Positions 34,991-44,046 of a DNA stretch of 64,000 nt are shown here, piece by piece. The notes beneath the pieces were generated by a model, which saw only the letters and a program-made list of their open reading frames with translations, did not search any database and was not told the origin of the DNA. Position 1 is the stretch's first letter. Each line of letters begins with the position of its first letter. This stretch comes from Paracoccus onubensis (GTDB taxonomy: Bacteria; Pseudomonadota; Alphaproteobacteria; Rhodobacterales; Rhodobacteraceae): NCBI RefSeq assembly GCF_003591515.1, contig NZ_QZCG01000014.1:81141-145140 (forward strand). The letters run 5' to 3'. The translations under genes and the position numbers were made by a program.

Positions 34991-36723
34991 TGCCGCAAGA
35001 GCCCGTCTTTTTCCATATTAGCCCCGATCAATGCGGTGCCCGCCGGATCGCCCGCCTGTTCGGGCTGAACGGATATGATTATGTTTACGATGAACAGGGC
35101 AAACTTGCCGAGGATATCGCCTGGTCGCAGGCGACCGGGCAGGCACCGCTGCGCGACTGGCCAACAAAACGGCTGTTCACCGGCCTGTACCGTCTCAAAC
35201 CCTGGTGGAAACCGCCATTGGAAAGTTGGCGCAGCTTTGCCTATCTGCACCAATATTTCCCGAATGCGCGGTTTATCCTGACCCTGCGCGAACCGGATGC
35301 CTGGCTTCTTGACCGCATGGTTGCCGAGAGTGGTACGACAACCAAGGCCTATGCAGCGCATTATGGCGTAAGCGAAGCAGAACTGCCCGACCTCTGGACG
35401 CGAGACTGGCAGGCACATCTGGATGCCGTCGAGACGTATTTCGGTGACGATCCCGCCTTGATCCGGGTGGATACCGAAACCGACACGCTGGAGGATCTGC
35501 GCCGCCGCCTTGACCCGATCCTGCCGATGCCCAAATCGCCGCGCCATAGCGGGTGGTTTTTCAACAAGGAGCCGGAAATCGAACGAACGCTGCTGCGCAT
35601 GTTCGATCCGGCCCCTGAAACCCCGCCGCAGCGGGCCGAGGAATTCGTCGAGGATGTCGCCCGCTTCTGCCTGAAGGGTCATTGCGATCCCGGAACCGGC
35701 AATCTCGCCGGGCTGTCCCCGCTTTATTGCGAATGGGATGGCGGAACGCAGGTACTGGACCGCGCGGGCCATGCCTGTCCGGTCGCCATTACCGATCTGC
35801 CCGGCGGTCGCGGCGAGATCGCTCTGGCCGATCCCACGCTGGATTTCAAGCAGCGCCGCGCCGAAGCGGTCATCAACGACATCCTTGGCCTTGGGCGTCG
35901 CGATGCGGCGAATATCGATATGGAGGACGCCCGCTGGCTTGGCGCGACACCGGGGGCGCCGCTGGACAAGCCGGTTCTTTGCCATAACCGCCGCGAGGGC
36001 GCGGGCAATGCCATCCTGTGGCCCCTGCCCGAGATGATGGGGCCGGGACATCGGGGTTATGTCACGCCCTGCCCGGACAGGACGCTCTTCGAGGACAAGC
36101 AGGACAAACTGGTCTGGCGCGGCATGATCTCGGGAAACGAGTATAGCGACGGGATCCGGCCCGGCCGCTCCTCATTGCGATATATGCGAGAAATGGCGGC
36201 GGCCGGTAACGATGCGCAGGCGCGGGAAATCGCATGGCAGGGATTATGCCGCACCAACCGCATGGCCGTCGTGCGCCGCTGGTTCGGCCATCCCCATTGC
36301 GACATCCGCATCGGATTGGCATGGAGCTTCCGCCATTTCGCGAAGGATCCCCTGCTTTCCCCCTTTTGCACCCGCCGCGAGGGGCCGGGCTTCTTCCATG
36401 ATTTCCGCTATCAGCTTTGCATGACCGGTTTCGATCACGGCTCGAATTTCATTCCGATGATCAACAGCCGTTCGGTCCTGCTGAAAGAGGAGGACGGCTG
36501 GGAAGCCTATTTCTCGGGACGTTTCAAACCGTGGAAACACTATATACCATTACAGAGATATTGCGGCGATCTGGGTGAAAAACTCGAATGGGCGCGCAGA
36601 AATCCCAATGATTGCAAAGAGATGTCCCACGCAGCCCGGGAAGAGGTCGCCTTGCTGTCCGACCCTGCTCTGATGCGCGCGATCAAGCACCGCATTCTCG
36701 ACGGGCTGGCCCGCAAAGGATAA
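34990..36723 (+). CDS. Sulfotransferase-like/GT90 (CAP10-type) fusion protein
   Basis: The 577-residue protein appears to be two domains. Residues 1-215 look like a sulfotransferase fold: an FFHISPDQCGARRI start, ARFILTLREPDAWLLDRM (3'-phosphate region) and a HSGWFF end. The expected PAPS-loop lysine is missing from SPDQCGA, so catalysis is doubtful. Residues 310-577 resemble GT90 glycosyltransferases of the CAP10/KTEL type: VWRGMISGN, then FKPWKHYIPLQRY and EKLEWARRNP near the end. It probably modifies a glycan at the cell surface. The start overlaps the MFS stop by one base. Confidence 0.75.
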   Translation: MPQEPVFFHISPDQCGARRIARLFGLNGYDYVYDEQGKLAEDIAWSQATGQAPLRDWPTKRLFTGLYRLKPWWKPPLESWRSFAYLHQYFPNARFILTLREPDAWLLDRMVAESGTTTKAYAAHYGVSEAELPDLWTRDWQAHLDAVETYFGDDPALIRVDTETDTLEDLRRRLDPILPMPKSPRHSGWFFNKEPEIERTLLRMFDPAPETPPQRAEEFVEDVARFCLKGHCDPGTGNLAGLSPLYCEWDGGTQVLDRAGHACPVAITDLPGGRGEIALADPTLDFKQRRAEAVINDILGLGRRDAANIDMEDARWLGATPGAPLDKPVLCHNRREGAGNAILWPLPEMMGPGHRGYVTPCPDRTLFEDKQDKLVWRGMISGNEYSDGIRPGRSSLRYMREMAAAGNDAQAREIAWQGLCRTNRMAVVRRWFGHPHCDIRIGLAWSFRHFAKDPLLSPFCTRREGPGFFHDFRYQLCMTGFDHGSNFIPMINSRSVLLKEEDGWEAYFSGRFKPWKHYIPLQRYCGDLGEKLEWARRNPNDCKEMSHAAREEVALLSDPALMRAIKHRILDGLARKG

Positions 36724-36747
36724 TCTCCGCCCGAGAGAGGAGATCAC

Positions 36748-37227
36748 ATGACAAGCATCAAAGCCGAGCCGATCACCGCAGAGGCCTTCGCCCCTTATGG
36801 AGAATTGCTGACGCTGCGCCCATCCCCCGACAAGCTGATCAACGAGGGCCGCTGCGAACGCCATCACGCGCTGGCCACGGTTGAACGCGGCGGCGGAGAG
36901 GCGATCATCTCGCTTTTCCGCTCGGAGCCCGTCAGCCTGCCCTATGATTGCGCCCTGTTGGAACGGCATCCGCTTGGATCGCAGGCCTTCATGCCGCTTG
37001 GCCCCGACCCGTGGCTTTCGGTCGTGGCCCCCGACGAAGATGGCCGCCCCGGTGCGCCCCGCGCCTTTCTGGTTCCGTCGGGCATGGGGGTCAACCTGCG
37101 CGCAGGCGTCTGGCATGGCGTTCTGACTCCGCTTGACCGCCCGGCCGAATTCCTTGTCGTCGACCGCGAGGGCGAGGGCGTGAATCTGGAGGAAACCCCC
37201 ATTCCCCCGGTCACGATCACCGGATGA
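36748..37227 (+). CDS. allA: Ureidoglycolate lyase AllA
   Basis: The 159-residue cupin-like protein matches AllA, which splits ureidoglycolate into glyoxylate and urea in purine breakdown. Motifs are EAFAPYGELL, SLFRSEP, LERHPLGSQAFMPL and LRAGVWHGVLTPL. A GAGAGGAG site precedes the start. No other allantoin or ureide gene is nearby, and it overlaps rnhB by four bases, so its place in a pathway here is not supported by context. Confidence 0.92.
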   Translation: MTSIKAEPITAEAFAPYGELLTLRPSPDKLINEGRCERHHALATVERGGGEAIISLFRSEPVSLPYDCALLERHPLGSQAFMPLGPDPWLSVVAPDEDGRPGAPRAFLVPSGMGVNLRAGVWHGVLTPLDRPAEFLVVDREGEGVNLEETPIPPVTITG

Positions 37228-37856
37228 CCCTGCCCGATTTCAGCTTCGAACTCGCCGCCCTGGCAAATGGCGCCGGTATCATCGCCGGGGTGGACGAGGT
37301 CGGACGCGGTCCGCTGGCCGGTCCGGTGACCGCGGCGGCGGTCGTGCTGGATCCCGAAAATATCCCTGACGGCCTGAACGATTCCAAGAAGCTGACGCCT
37401 GCGCGGCGCGAAACCCTCGGCAGGCAGATCATGCAGCAATGCGACTGGTCGGTGGCCCATGTCAGCGTGGAAGAGATCGACCGGCTGAACATCTATCACG
37501 CCTCGCATCTGGCCATGTGCCGCGCCGTCTCGGGATTGCGGCAACGGCCCGATCATGTGCTTGTCGACGGCAACCGCATCCCGCGCGATCTGACCGTTCC
37601 GGCCGAAGCAATCGTCAAAGGGGATGCCCGCTCTCTGACCATTGCGGCGGCATCGATCGTGGCGAAGCTGTTGCGCGATTGCATCATGGTGGATTTGGCG
37701 CAACAGCACCCCGGCTATGGCTGGGAGGTGAATGCGGGCTATCCGACTCCGGCCCATAAACAGGCGCTTCTAGATCTTGGGGTGACCCCTCACCATAGAC
37801 GTTCCTTCAGGCCCGTCCACAATATCTTGTGTAAAGATGGAACTACAAGCAATTGA
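37224..37856 (+). CDS. rnhB: Ribonuclease HII
   Basis: The 210-residue enzyme removes RNA, especially single ribonucleotides, from DNA. It has the signature GVDEVGRGPLAGPV with the first catalytic Asp-Glu pair, the LVDGNRIP aspartate and the AASIVAKLLRD block. Length is typical. It overlaps allA by four bases (ATGA) and precedes ccrM by 89 bases. Confidence 0.96.
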   Translation: MTLPDFSFELAALANGAGIIAGVDEVGRGPLAGPVTAAAVVLDPENIPDGLNDSKKLTPARRETLGRQIMQQCDWSVAHVSVEEIDRLNIYHASHLAMCRAVSGLRQRPDHVLVDGNRIPRDLTVPAEAIVKGDARSLTIAAASIVAKLLRDCIMVDLAQQHPGYGWEVNAGYPTPAHKQALLDLGVTPHHRRSFRPVHNILCKDGTTSN

Positions 37857-37869
37857 TTTAAAAAAGAAA

Positions 37870-37898
37870 TTGACGCCGAATCACTCCTGACTCATCTT
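37870..37898 (+). promoter_or_regulatory. Putative ccrM promoter with two GANTC sites
   Basis: TTGACG (37870-37875) and CATCTT (37893-37898) are spaced 17 bases apart, about 48 bases before the ccrM start. Two CcrM target sites, GAATC (37878-37882) and GACTC (37889-37893), fall inside this window. In Caulobacter the ccrM leader also has two GANTC sites whose methylation lowers expression. A TTAA-N7-ATTG sequence at 37858-37872 is only a half match to a CtrA box. Confidence 0.5.
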
Positions 37899-37945
37899 GG
37901 TGTCCATACCAGACCGGGCAAATCCGGCATGCAGAGGCACGAGAG

Positions 37946-39076
37946 ATGACGAAGATCAAAGAAAAGCGCGCGGCTGCCGCGTGTTCCCTACCGCTGAACC
38001 AAATTCTGGCGGGCGATTGTGTCGAGATCATGAATTCCCTGCCCGAGGGTAGCGTTGATCTGATCTTTGCCGATCCGCCCTATAATCTCCAGCTTCGGGG
38101 GGATCTTCTCCGGCCCGACAATTCCCGCGTGGATGCCGTCGATGACGAATGGGATCAGTTCGCAGGCTATGCCGCCTATGACCAACTGACCCGCGACTGG
38201 CTGGCCGCCGCGCGCCGCCTGCTGAAGCCCGATGGCGCGATCTGGGTGATCGGCAGCTATCACAATATCTTCCGCGTTGGCGCCGAACTGCAAAATCAGG
38301 GCTTCTGGATCATGAATGACGTGATCTGGCGGAAATCGAACCCGATGCCGAATTTCCGCGGCAAGCGCCTGACGAATGCGCATGAGACGCTGATCTGGGC
38401 CGCCAAATCGGACAGCTCGAAATATACCTTCAATTACGAGGCACTCAAATCCCTGAACGAAGGCGTGCAGATGCGTTCGGACTGGGTGATCCCGATCTGC
38501 AATGGTGGCGAACGTCTGAAGGATGATCAGGGTGACAAGGCTCACCCGACCCAAAAGCCCGAAGCCTTGCTGCACCGCGTTCTGGTCGGCACCACCAATC
38601 CCGGCGATGTCGTGCTCGATCCGTTCTTCGGCACCGGCACGACCGGCGCGGTCGCCAAGATGCTGGGCCGCGATTTCATCGGCATCGAGCGCGAGGAATC
38701 TTATCGCAAGGTCGCCGAAAAGCGCCTGTCCCGCATCCGCCGCTTTGACAGCGAGGCGATTGCCACCACCAAGGCGAAGCGGGCCGAACCGCGTGTCCCC
38801 TTTGGTCAGGTGGTGGAACGCGGCATGCTGCGCCCCGGCGAGGAACTGTTTTCCATCGGCAGCCGTCACAAGGCCAAGGTCCGCGCCGATGGCAGCCTGA
38901 TCGGGAATGACGTGAAGGGTTCGATCCATCAGGTCGGCGCGGCGCTGGAAGGCGCGCCCTCCTGCAATGGCTGGACCTATTGGCATTTCCGCCGTGAAGG
39001 CAAGATGATCCCCATCGACATCCTGCGTCAGCAGATCCGCGCCGAGATGGAGGGCGAGGTTTCGCGCCCCAGCTGA
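37946..39076 (+). CDS. ccrM: Cell-cycle regulated adenine methyltransferase CcrM (GANTC)
   Basis: The 376-residue beta-class N6-adenine methyltransferase has DPPY at residues 43-46 and the AdoMet motif DPFFGTGTTGAV near residue 226, with CcrM-specific sequence between them (SSKYTFNYEALK, HPTQKPEALLHRVL). A C-terminal extension of about 90 residues (KVRADGSLIGNDVKGSIHQ) is typical of CcrM and involved in DNA binding. It methylates GANTC and links gene expression to the cell cycle in alphaproteobacteria. Confidence 0.95.
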   Translation: MTKIKEKRAAAACSLPLNQILAGDCVEIMNSLPEGSVDLIFADPPYNLQLRGDLLRPDNSRVDAVDDEWDQFAGYAAYDQLTRDWLAAARRLLKPDGAIWVIGSYHNIFRVGAELQNQGFWIMNDVIWRKSNPMPNFRGKRLTNAHETLIWAAKSDSSKYTFNYEALKSLNEGVQMRSDWVIPICNGGERLKDDQGDKAHPTQKPEALLHRVLVGTTNPGDVVLDPFFGTGTTGAVAKMLGRDFIGIEREESYRKVAEKRLSRIRRFDSEAIATTKAKRAEPRVPFGQVVERGMLRPGEELFSIGSRHKAKVRADGSLIGNDVKGSIHQVGAALEGAPSCNGWTYWHFRREGKMIPIDILRQQIRAEMEGEVSRPS

Positions 39077-39133
39077 GTCATCCACGATTTCGCCGCAGTT
39101 CCGCCATCACGACGTCGGCGGCGGAACCGCCTT

Positions 39134-39166
39134 GCCCCGCCATATGTGAATGGCGGGGCCTTTTCG
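39134..39166 (+). terminator. Terminator after ccrM
   Basis: A perfect nine-base stem GCCCCGCCA / TGGCGGGGC with an eight-base loop is followed by CTTTTCG. It lies 58 bases after the ccrM stop. No dispersed repeat is present in this convergent gap. Confidence 0.75.
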
Positions 39167-39282
39167 TTCCCGTAATGCGGCCCTGAAACCACTTCCAGCC
39201 CGCTTCTTCATCCTGATAATCCGGCGAGCCGGGCCGCGTGCGACGAGCCAGAGCCCTGTCCTCAACCCATTTTACCCAGGCA

Positions 39283-40599
39283 TCACCCCGCCATCATGCG
39301 TGGCAATAGCAGCGACACTGCCGGAAACAGGATCAGGACCGTCAGCACCAATATGTCCACCAACAGAAAACGCGCGACGCCGCCAAAGATCTGCTCACTC
39401 GTGACATTTCGCGCAACGCCACTGATGACGAAGACATTCAGCCCGACCGGCGGGGTGATCAGGGCGATCTCAAGCAGCTTCACGACGATCACGCCAAACC
39501 AGATCTGATCCATCCCGTAGACCTGCATCAGCGGCAACAGGACCGGCAGCGAGATGATCAGGATCCCCAGCGGCTCGATGAACATGCCCATGACCAGCAG
39601 GATCGCCGCCGCGATCACGATCACGCTCAGGGCGGACATGCCGTTGCTGTGCAGCCGCTCGGCCATGATGCCGGCGATGCCGGTGTCATTGATGAAGGCA
39701 AGAAACAGCATCGCCGCCGCCAGTGCCAGCACGAGCGAAGCCGCCTGAAGAACGGAATCCCGCAGAATGATCCAAAGCATGTCACCGGGCAGCCGCCCCT
39801 GCCACAGGCCGATCAGAAATGTCAGCCCGACACAGATCGCGGCCGCGGAAAGCGGCGACAATATCCCAAGGAACAGCCCGCCGATAATGATACTCAGCAA
39901 CGCGATCGGGGGCCACAGGGCAACCATCGCCTGCATGCCGCTGGCGGAAACCCGAACCGGGCCGGGGGCGGCGGCGGGTTCCTCGCGGACCCACCAGACA
40001 ATGACCCCGATCATGCCGGCAAGCGACAGAAGCCCCGGCAGGATTCCGGCGATGAACAACGTCGCCACGGACTGCCCGGACAGAAATCCATAGAATATGA
40101 ACAGCATCGAAGGTGGGATAAGCGATCCCAGCGTTCCCCCCACGGCAACCGAAGAGGCGGCAAGCCTTGGATCGTAACCCTGCTCCAGCATCCCGGGCAG
40201 GCAGATCCGTCCCATCGTCGAGGCGCAACTGACCGATGAGCCCGACAGCGACGCGAAACCTCCGCACCCCAGTACCGACGCAATGGCAAGCCCGCCCGGC
40301 TGGTTTCGCAACCAGACCCGGGCAGCGTCGAATACCCGTGTCGAGATCCCGGCATAGAATGCAAGATTGCCCAGCAATACGAACAGGAACAGCATCCCTA
40401 TCGCTTCGGGGTGAAGCCCGTCCCGCAGAAGGCGGGGAATTGCCGCCAGCCACCGGAAGAACCCGGCGCCGCTGCTGGCGCTTGTCAGGCCGATGCCACA
40501 GATTGCAATGACGAAAGTTGCCGGGGCGACCGGAAACCTGAGCGCCAGCAGGGCCAGAAGGATCACGATCCCGATCAGGCCAAGCAAGGATGGTTCCAT
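39283..40599 (-). CDS. TRAP transporter large permease (DctM type), orphan
   Basis: The 438-residue membrane protein has the DctM fold with about 12-13 hydrophobic segments. Motifs are GCGGFASLSGSSVSCASTMGRICLP, ASSVAVGGTLGSLIPPSMLF and ALITPPVGLNVFVI. TRAP systems import organic acids using a sodium gradient and normally need a small DctQ permease and a DctP binding protein. Neither is adjacent: a divergent L,D-transpeptidase lies upstream and the convergent ccrM lies downstream. The start at 40599 begins the first helix. The partners may be encoded elsewhere. Confidence 0.9.
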   Translation of the reverse strand: MEPSLLGLIGIVILLALLALRFPVAPATFVIAICGIGLTSASSGAGFFRWLAAIPRLLRDGLHPEAIGMLFLFVLLGNLAFYAGISTRVFDAARVWLRNQPGGLAIASVLGCGGFASLSGSSVSCASTMGRICLPGMLEQGYDPRLAASSVAVGGTLGSLIPPSMLFIFYGFLSGQSVATLFIAGILPGLLSLAGMIGVIVWWVREEPAAAPGPVRVSASGMQAMVALWPPIALLSIIIGGLFLGILSPLSAAAICVGLTFLIGLWQGRLPGDMLWIILRDSVLQAASLVLALAAAMLFLAFINDTGIAGIMAERLHSNGMSALSVIVIAAAILLVMGMFIEPLGILIISLPVLLPLMQVYGMDQIWFGVIVVKLLEIALITPPVGLNVFVISGVARNVTSEQIFGGVARFLLVDILVLTVLILFPAVSLLLPRMMAG

Positions 40600-40747
40600 A
40601 TATCTCCGTCCCCGTTGACCATCTGCACCGGCATAGCAGTGGATCGGCTGTGCGACAACGCGCCCCTGACCTAAAATTGAACCGCGCGGCCTCTGGAACT
40701 CTTGGACCAGAAAGTGGAAAGTGCCTCTGACATGGATGGAGAGATGA

Positions 40748-42238
40748 ATGACCTTTCTACCCCGGCGTTTCCCTCTGGTGTTGCTTGCCCTTGCAGTCAC
40801 CGCGACCCCGGCGCTTGCGCAGGATGGCCAGCCCGTTTTTGGCGCCTCGGATATCGATACGGCAAGTTATCAGGGCGGCGACCTGCCTCCGGGCCGCTCT
40901 GCCCTGACGGCGAAGATTCAGGTCTTGCTGGATCGCTCGGGAACCTCTCCGGGGGTCATTGACGGCTACAAGGGCGGGATGAGTGAAAGCGCTTTGATGG
41001 CATTCGAGCGCCGCGCCGGTTTGCCCGTCGACGGGCGGATGGATCCGCAGGTCTGGCAATTGTTGCTGCCATATTCCACATCGCCGCAGACCATGGAATA
41101 TCAGATCACCCAGGAGGACGCCGAGGGGCTGGTTGCCGAGATCCCCGCCGATTACGCGGAAAAGGCCGCGATGACCGCGATGGGCTATACCAGCATCGCC
41201 GAAAAGCTGGGCGAACGGTTTCACATGGACGAGAAATTCATCGCCTTCCTCAATCCCGGCATCGAGCTGAAACCCGGCGCGACGATCCGGGTCACCGCCC
41301 CCGCCAAGCCTATCAAGACCAAGGTCACGCGGATCATCGTGGACAAGGCAAGCCGCCGCGTCGCCGCCTATGACAGCAATGGCGAGATGATCGTGGATTA
41401 TCCGGCAACGGTTGGTTCGGACGCGACGCCCTCGCCCTCGGGCAATCACGTCGTGGTCACCGTCGCCCTGAACCCGAACTATACCTATAACCCGGAAAAG
41501 AATTTCAGGCAGGGCGACAATGACAAACCGCTGATCGTGCCGCCCGGACCGAACGGGCCGGTCGGCAATGTCTGGATCGACCTGACCAAACCTACCTATG
41601 GCATTCACGGCACGCCCACGCCCTCGCGCTTGTTTCACAACCAGTCGAATGGCTGCGTGCGCCTGACCAATTGGGACGCAAGGGAACTGGCCGGGCTGGT
41701 GATACCGGGCAAGACGAAGGTCGAATTTCTGGAGCCGGGGGTGACGATCGCCGATGTGACAGGCGCCGTGCCAGCCCCCGAAAGCGGCGCGGTTTCGGAT
41801 CCGGCCGCCACCGCGACAACTGTGGCCGCCGGTGTCGCGGGAACCTCGATGCAGGCGCAAGCCCCGCAGCCCGTCCTTTTGTCCGCGACCCGGCCACCGC
41901 GCAGAAGCGGCACGCCGGTCGCATCCATGACAGGGCCGGACGACGCCATGACACCGGGCAACACAGAGGTCCCGGCAAATGCCGCCGCACCGCTTGCCGC
42001 CGCGATCATCCGTGCCGTCACCACGACCGAAACCATCGGCGCAAATTCCGCCGCGCCCGCGACGCTTCCCGCTCCTGCGGAGCAACCGCTATATGAAAAC
42101 ACCTCGGAAGAAGATGTCCCGGACACTGCCCAGCCAATGCCTGCGGCACCTGCGGATGATCCGCTAAGCAAGGCGCTTTCCGATGCGTTGCCGGAATCCG
42201 GTTTCGTTCTGCCGGCAGCCCCGGCAGATATGCCATGA
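40748..42238 (+). CDS. L,D-transpeptidase (YkuD family)
   Basis: The 496-residue exported protein has a signal peptide ending ALAQ (residue 25), an N-terminal peptidoglycan-binding helix bundle (about residues 45-105) and a LysM-like segment near 140-185. The YkuD catalytic domain has GIHGTPTPSRLF and the nucleophile in SNGCVRLTNWD near residue 302. It makes 3-3 crosslinks or attaches proteins to peptidoglycan in the periplasm. The C-terminal 160 residues are low-complexity Ala/Pro/Thr sequence. It overlaps the next gene by four bases. Confidence 0.92.
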   Translation: MTFLPRRFPLVLLALAVTATPALAQDGQPVFGASDIDTASYQGGDLPPGRSALTAKIQVLLDRSGTSPGVIDGYKGGMSESALMAFERRAGLPVDGRMDPQVWQLLLPYSTSPQTMEYQITQEDAEGLVAEIPADYAEKAAMTAMGYTSIAEKLGERFHMDEKFIAFLNPGIELKPGATIRVTAPAKPIKTKVTRIIVDKASRRVAAYDSNGEMIVDYPATVGSDATPSPSGNHVVVTVALNPNYTYNPEKNFRQGDNDKPLIVPPGPNGPVGNVWIDLTKPTYGIHGTPTPSRLFHNQSNGCVRLTNWDARELAGLVIPGKTKVEFLEPGVTIADVTGAVPAPESGAVSDPAATATTVAAGVAGTSMQAQAPQPVLLSATRPPRRSGTPVASMTGPDDAMTPGNTEVPANAAAPLAAAIIRAVTTTETIGANSAAPATLPAPAEQPLYENTSEEDVPDTAQPMPAAPADDPLSKALSDALPESGFVLPAAPADMP

Positions 42239-43146
42239 TCCCGCTGCGGCAGCTCTGCGGCACGGCGGTTGCCCTGATGCTTGCCGGAGCTGTTCACGCA
42301 CAGGAACCAGCCCCTAAACCCGCCGAGGATCAGGGGGCTTACAATCGCGGGACAAGGCCGCCCGACAAGCCCGTGGAAACGCCGGACGATCCCTCGGCAA
42401 CCCGGCCTTCTGCAACTGAACCCTCTGCAACCGGGTTGACGGACGGAATCTGGCCGCGGGGAACGGATATCTCGCAGGACGAAAACGGGCAAGAAGACGG
42501 GACCGGATCACAGAAAGATAGGGTTGAGAAGAAAAAGAATGGCGGGACCAAAACGGCACGCGAACGCCCACGCGAAAGCGATCAGGAATATGCCGCCTGC
42601 CGGCTGGCGCTTTCGCATCTGGGAACCGTCTATGAAGAACGCCCCGAAATCACCGAAAAGGACAATCCGGATTGCGGCATCGCAAAACCTTTGCATGTGA
42701 CCGAAATCCTGCCCGGGCTCGAACTTGAAGGCGGTGCGATCATGCGCTGCGATACCGCGCGGGCGCTTGGGTTCTGGGCACAGGAGTTTCTGCGCCCGGC
42801 ATCGGTCAGTCTTCCCGGCTCACCACGGCTGACTGCGTTGCAGCTTGGTACGCATTACGACTGTCGGGCGCGGAACGGAACCGGAGAGAACCAGCCGAAA
42901 CTCTCGGAACATGCGCTTGGCAATGCGATCGACATCGCCGGTTTCGTCTTCGACCAGGGCCCGCCCGTTCCGGTTGAACCGCGCGAGGATAGCGGCGATC
43001 TTTACGAGGCGTTCCAACGCGCGGCACGGGCGACGGCCTGTCTGTATTTCTCTACCGTGCTCGGGCCGGGATCGAACGCGGCGCATGACGACCATCTGCA
43101 TCTTGATGTAATCTCGCGCAAGAATGGCTGGAGATTGTGCCAGTAA
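42235..43146 (+). CDS. Extensin-like C-terminal domain protein
   Basis: The 303-residue exported protein has a signal peptide ending VHAQ (residue 23) and a charged, low-complexity region to about residue 110. An extensin_C domain follows: LGTHYDCRARNGTG, SEHALGNAIDIAGF and HDDHLHLDV. The His/Asp pattern in the last two motifs resembles zinc D,D-peptidases of the VanY/MepA type, so a cell-wall role beside the L,D-transpeptidase is plausible but not proven. Translationally coupled to the gene upstream. Confidence 0.88.
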   Translation: MIPLRQLCGTAVALMLAGAVHAQEPAPKPAEDQGAYNRGTRPPDKPVETPDDPSATRPSATEPSATGLTDGIWPRGTDISQDENGQEDGTGSQKDRVEKKKNGGTKTARERPRESDQEYAACRLALSHLGTVYEERPEITEKDNPDCGIAKPLHVTEILPGLELEGGAIMRCDTARALGFWAQEFLRPASVSLPGSPRLTALQLGTHYDCRARNGTGENQPKLSEHALGNAIDIAGFVFDQGPPVPVEPREDSGDLYEAFQRAARATACLYFSTVLGPGSNAAHDDHLHLDVISRKNGWRLCQ

Positions 43147-43165
43147 CCCGCGGGGGTGAGAAACC

Positions 43166-43816
43166 ATGACGATCACGATCACCGCCTTTGAATCCTCGCC
43201 CGATGGTGGCAAGGGTCTGGCACGTGACATGCGTATCCGCTGGGCGCTTGAAGAGGTGGGGCTGCCCTATGAGATTCGCCTTTTGTCATTCAGGGCGATG
43301 AAGGAGCCCGCCCATCTTGCGCGCCATCCTTTCGGGCAGATCCCGACCTATGAGGAAGACGGTCTTACCCTGTTCGAATCCGGGGCGATCCTGTTCCATA
43401 TCGCGCAGCATCATGCCGGCCTGCTTCCGGATGATGCCGATGCGCGGGCACGTGCGATCACATGGCTCTTTGCCGCGCTCAATACGGTGGAACCGCCGAT
43501 CGTCGAACTGGAACAGGCGCCATATGCAGAGGGTGACAGACCCTGGCACAAGGAACGCCTGCCTCTTATGCGGGACCGTGTCCGCACCCGGCTGGATCAG
43601 CTTTCCAGCCATCTTGGCGACGGCGAATGGCTTGACGGCGCCGCGTTCAGTGCCGGTGATCTCATGATGGTGCTGGTGCTGCGGCGGTTGGAAGGCTCGG
43701 GTCTACTGGAGGAATATCCGGACCTGTCTGCCTATGTCGCCCGCGGCGAAGCGCGGCCGGCCTATCAACGGGCCTATGCCGATCAATTGGCCGTTTTCAA
43801 GGCAGCTGCGGATTAG
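43166..43816 (+). CDS. Glutathione S-transferase family protein
   Basis: The 216-residue protein has an N-terminal thioredoxin-like domain (residues 1-85; HPFGQIPTYEEDGLTLFESGAIL contains the cis-proline and the ESGAI glutathione-binding motif) and an alpha-helical C-terminal domain. The usual catalytic Ser/Tyr position near the N-terminus is not obvious (SSPDGGKGLARDMR). The substrate is unknown. It lies 19 bases after the extensin-like gene, but a shared role is not evident. Confidence 0.88.
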   Translation: MTITITAFESSPDGGKGLARDMRIRWALEEVGLPYEIRLLSFRAMKEPAHLARHPFGQIPTYEEDGLTLFESGAILFHIAQHHAGLLPDDADARARAITWLFAALNTVEPPIVELEQAPYAEGDRPWHKERLPLMRDRVRTRLDQLSSHLGDGEWLDGAAFSAGDLMMVLVLRRLEGSGLLEEYPDLSAYVARGEARPAYQRAYADQLAVFKAAAD

Positions 43817-43955
43817 AGCCTGTCGCGCTGAATCGGAAACGCCGGTTTTTGCGTCCCGCGATGGCCGGGGGCCAACCCCCGGACCCCCGAGGTATTTGGA
43901 CAAAGAAGAAGGGGAAAAGGAAAGGACACGAATCCGGGGAGGCGCGACATGTTCC
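43817..43955. repeat. Dispersed hairpin/tail repeat, copy B
   Basis: It starts directly after the GST stop codon. It has the hairpin CCGGGGG-CCAA-CCCCCGG (43865-43882) and the tail CCCCCGAGGTATTTGGACAA followed by AGAAGAAGGGG, and ends GGCGCGACATGTTCC. The ends form terminal inverted repeats (CCTGTCGCGC / CATGTCGCGC). It is the inverted counterpart of copy A over about 139 bases. Confidence 0.82.
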
Positions 43956-43984
43956 GGGAGCATTACCCGATCAATGGCACAAAC

Positions 43985-44016
43985 GAAAAGCCCGCCGCTG
44001 AGCAATCAGCGACGGG
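43985..44016 (-). terminator. Terminator after rplQ
   Basis: On the minus strand an 11-base stem (CCCGTCGCTGA / TCAGCGGCGGG, one mismatch-like G-T) with a four-base loop is followed by CTTTTCG, 31 bases after the rplQ stop. It would end the rpsM-rpsK-rpoA-rplQ transcript. Confidence 0.8.
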
Positions 44017-44046
44017 TTGATCTGATTTCCTGATGATCGGAGCGGA

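Noticed and set aside
37858..37872. CtrA box upstream of ccrM
   Set aside because: Only the first TTAA half matches; the second half is ATTG, so it is not reported as a site.
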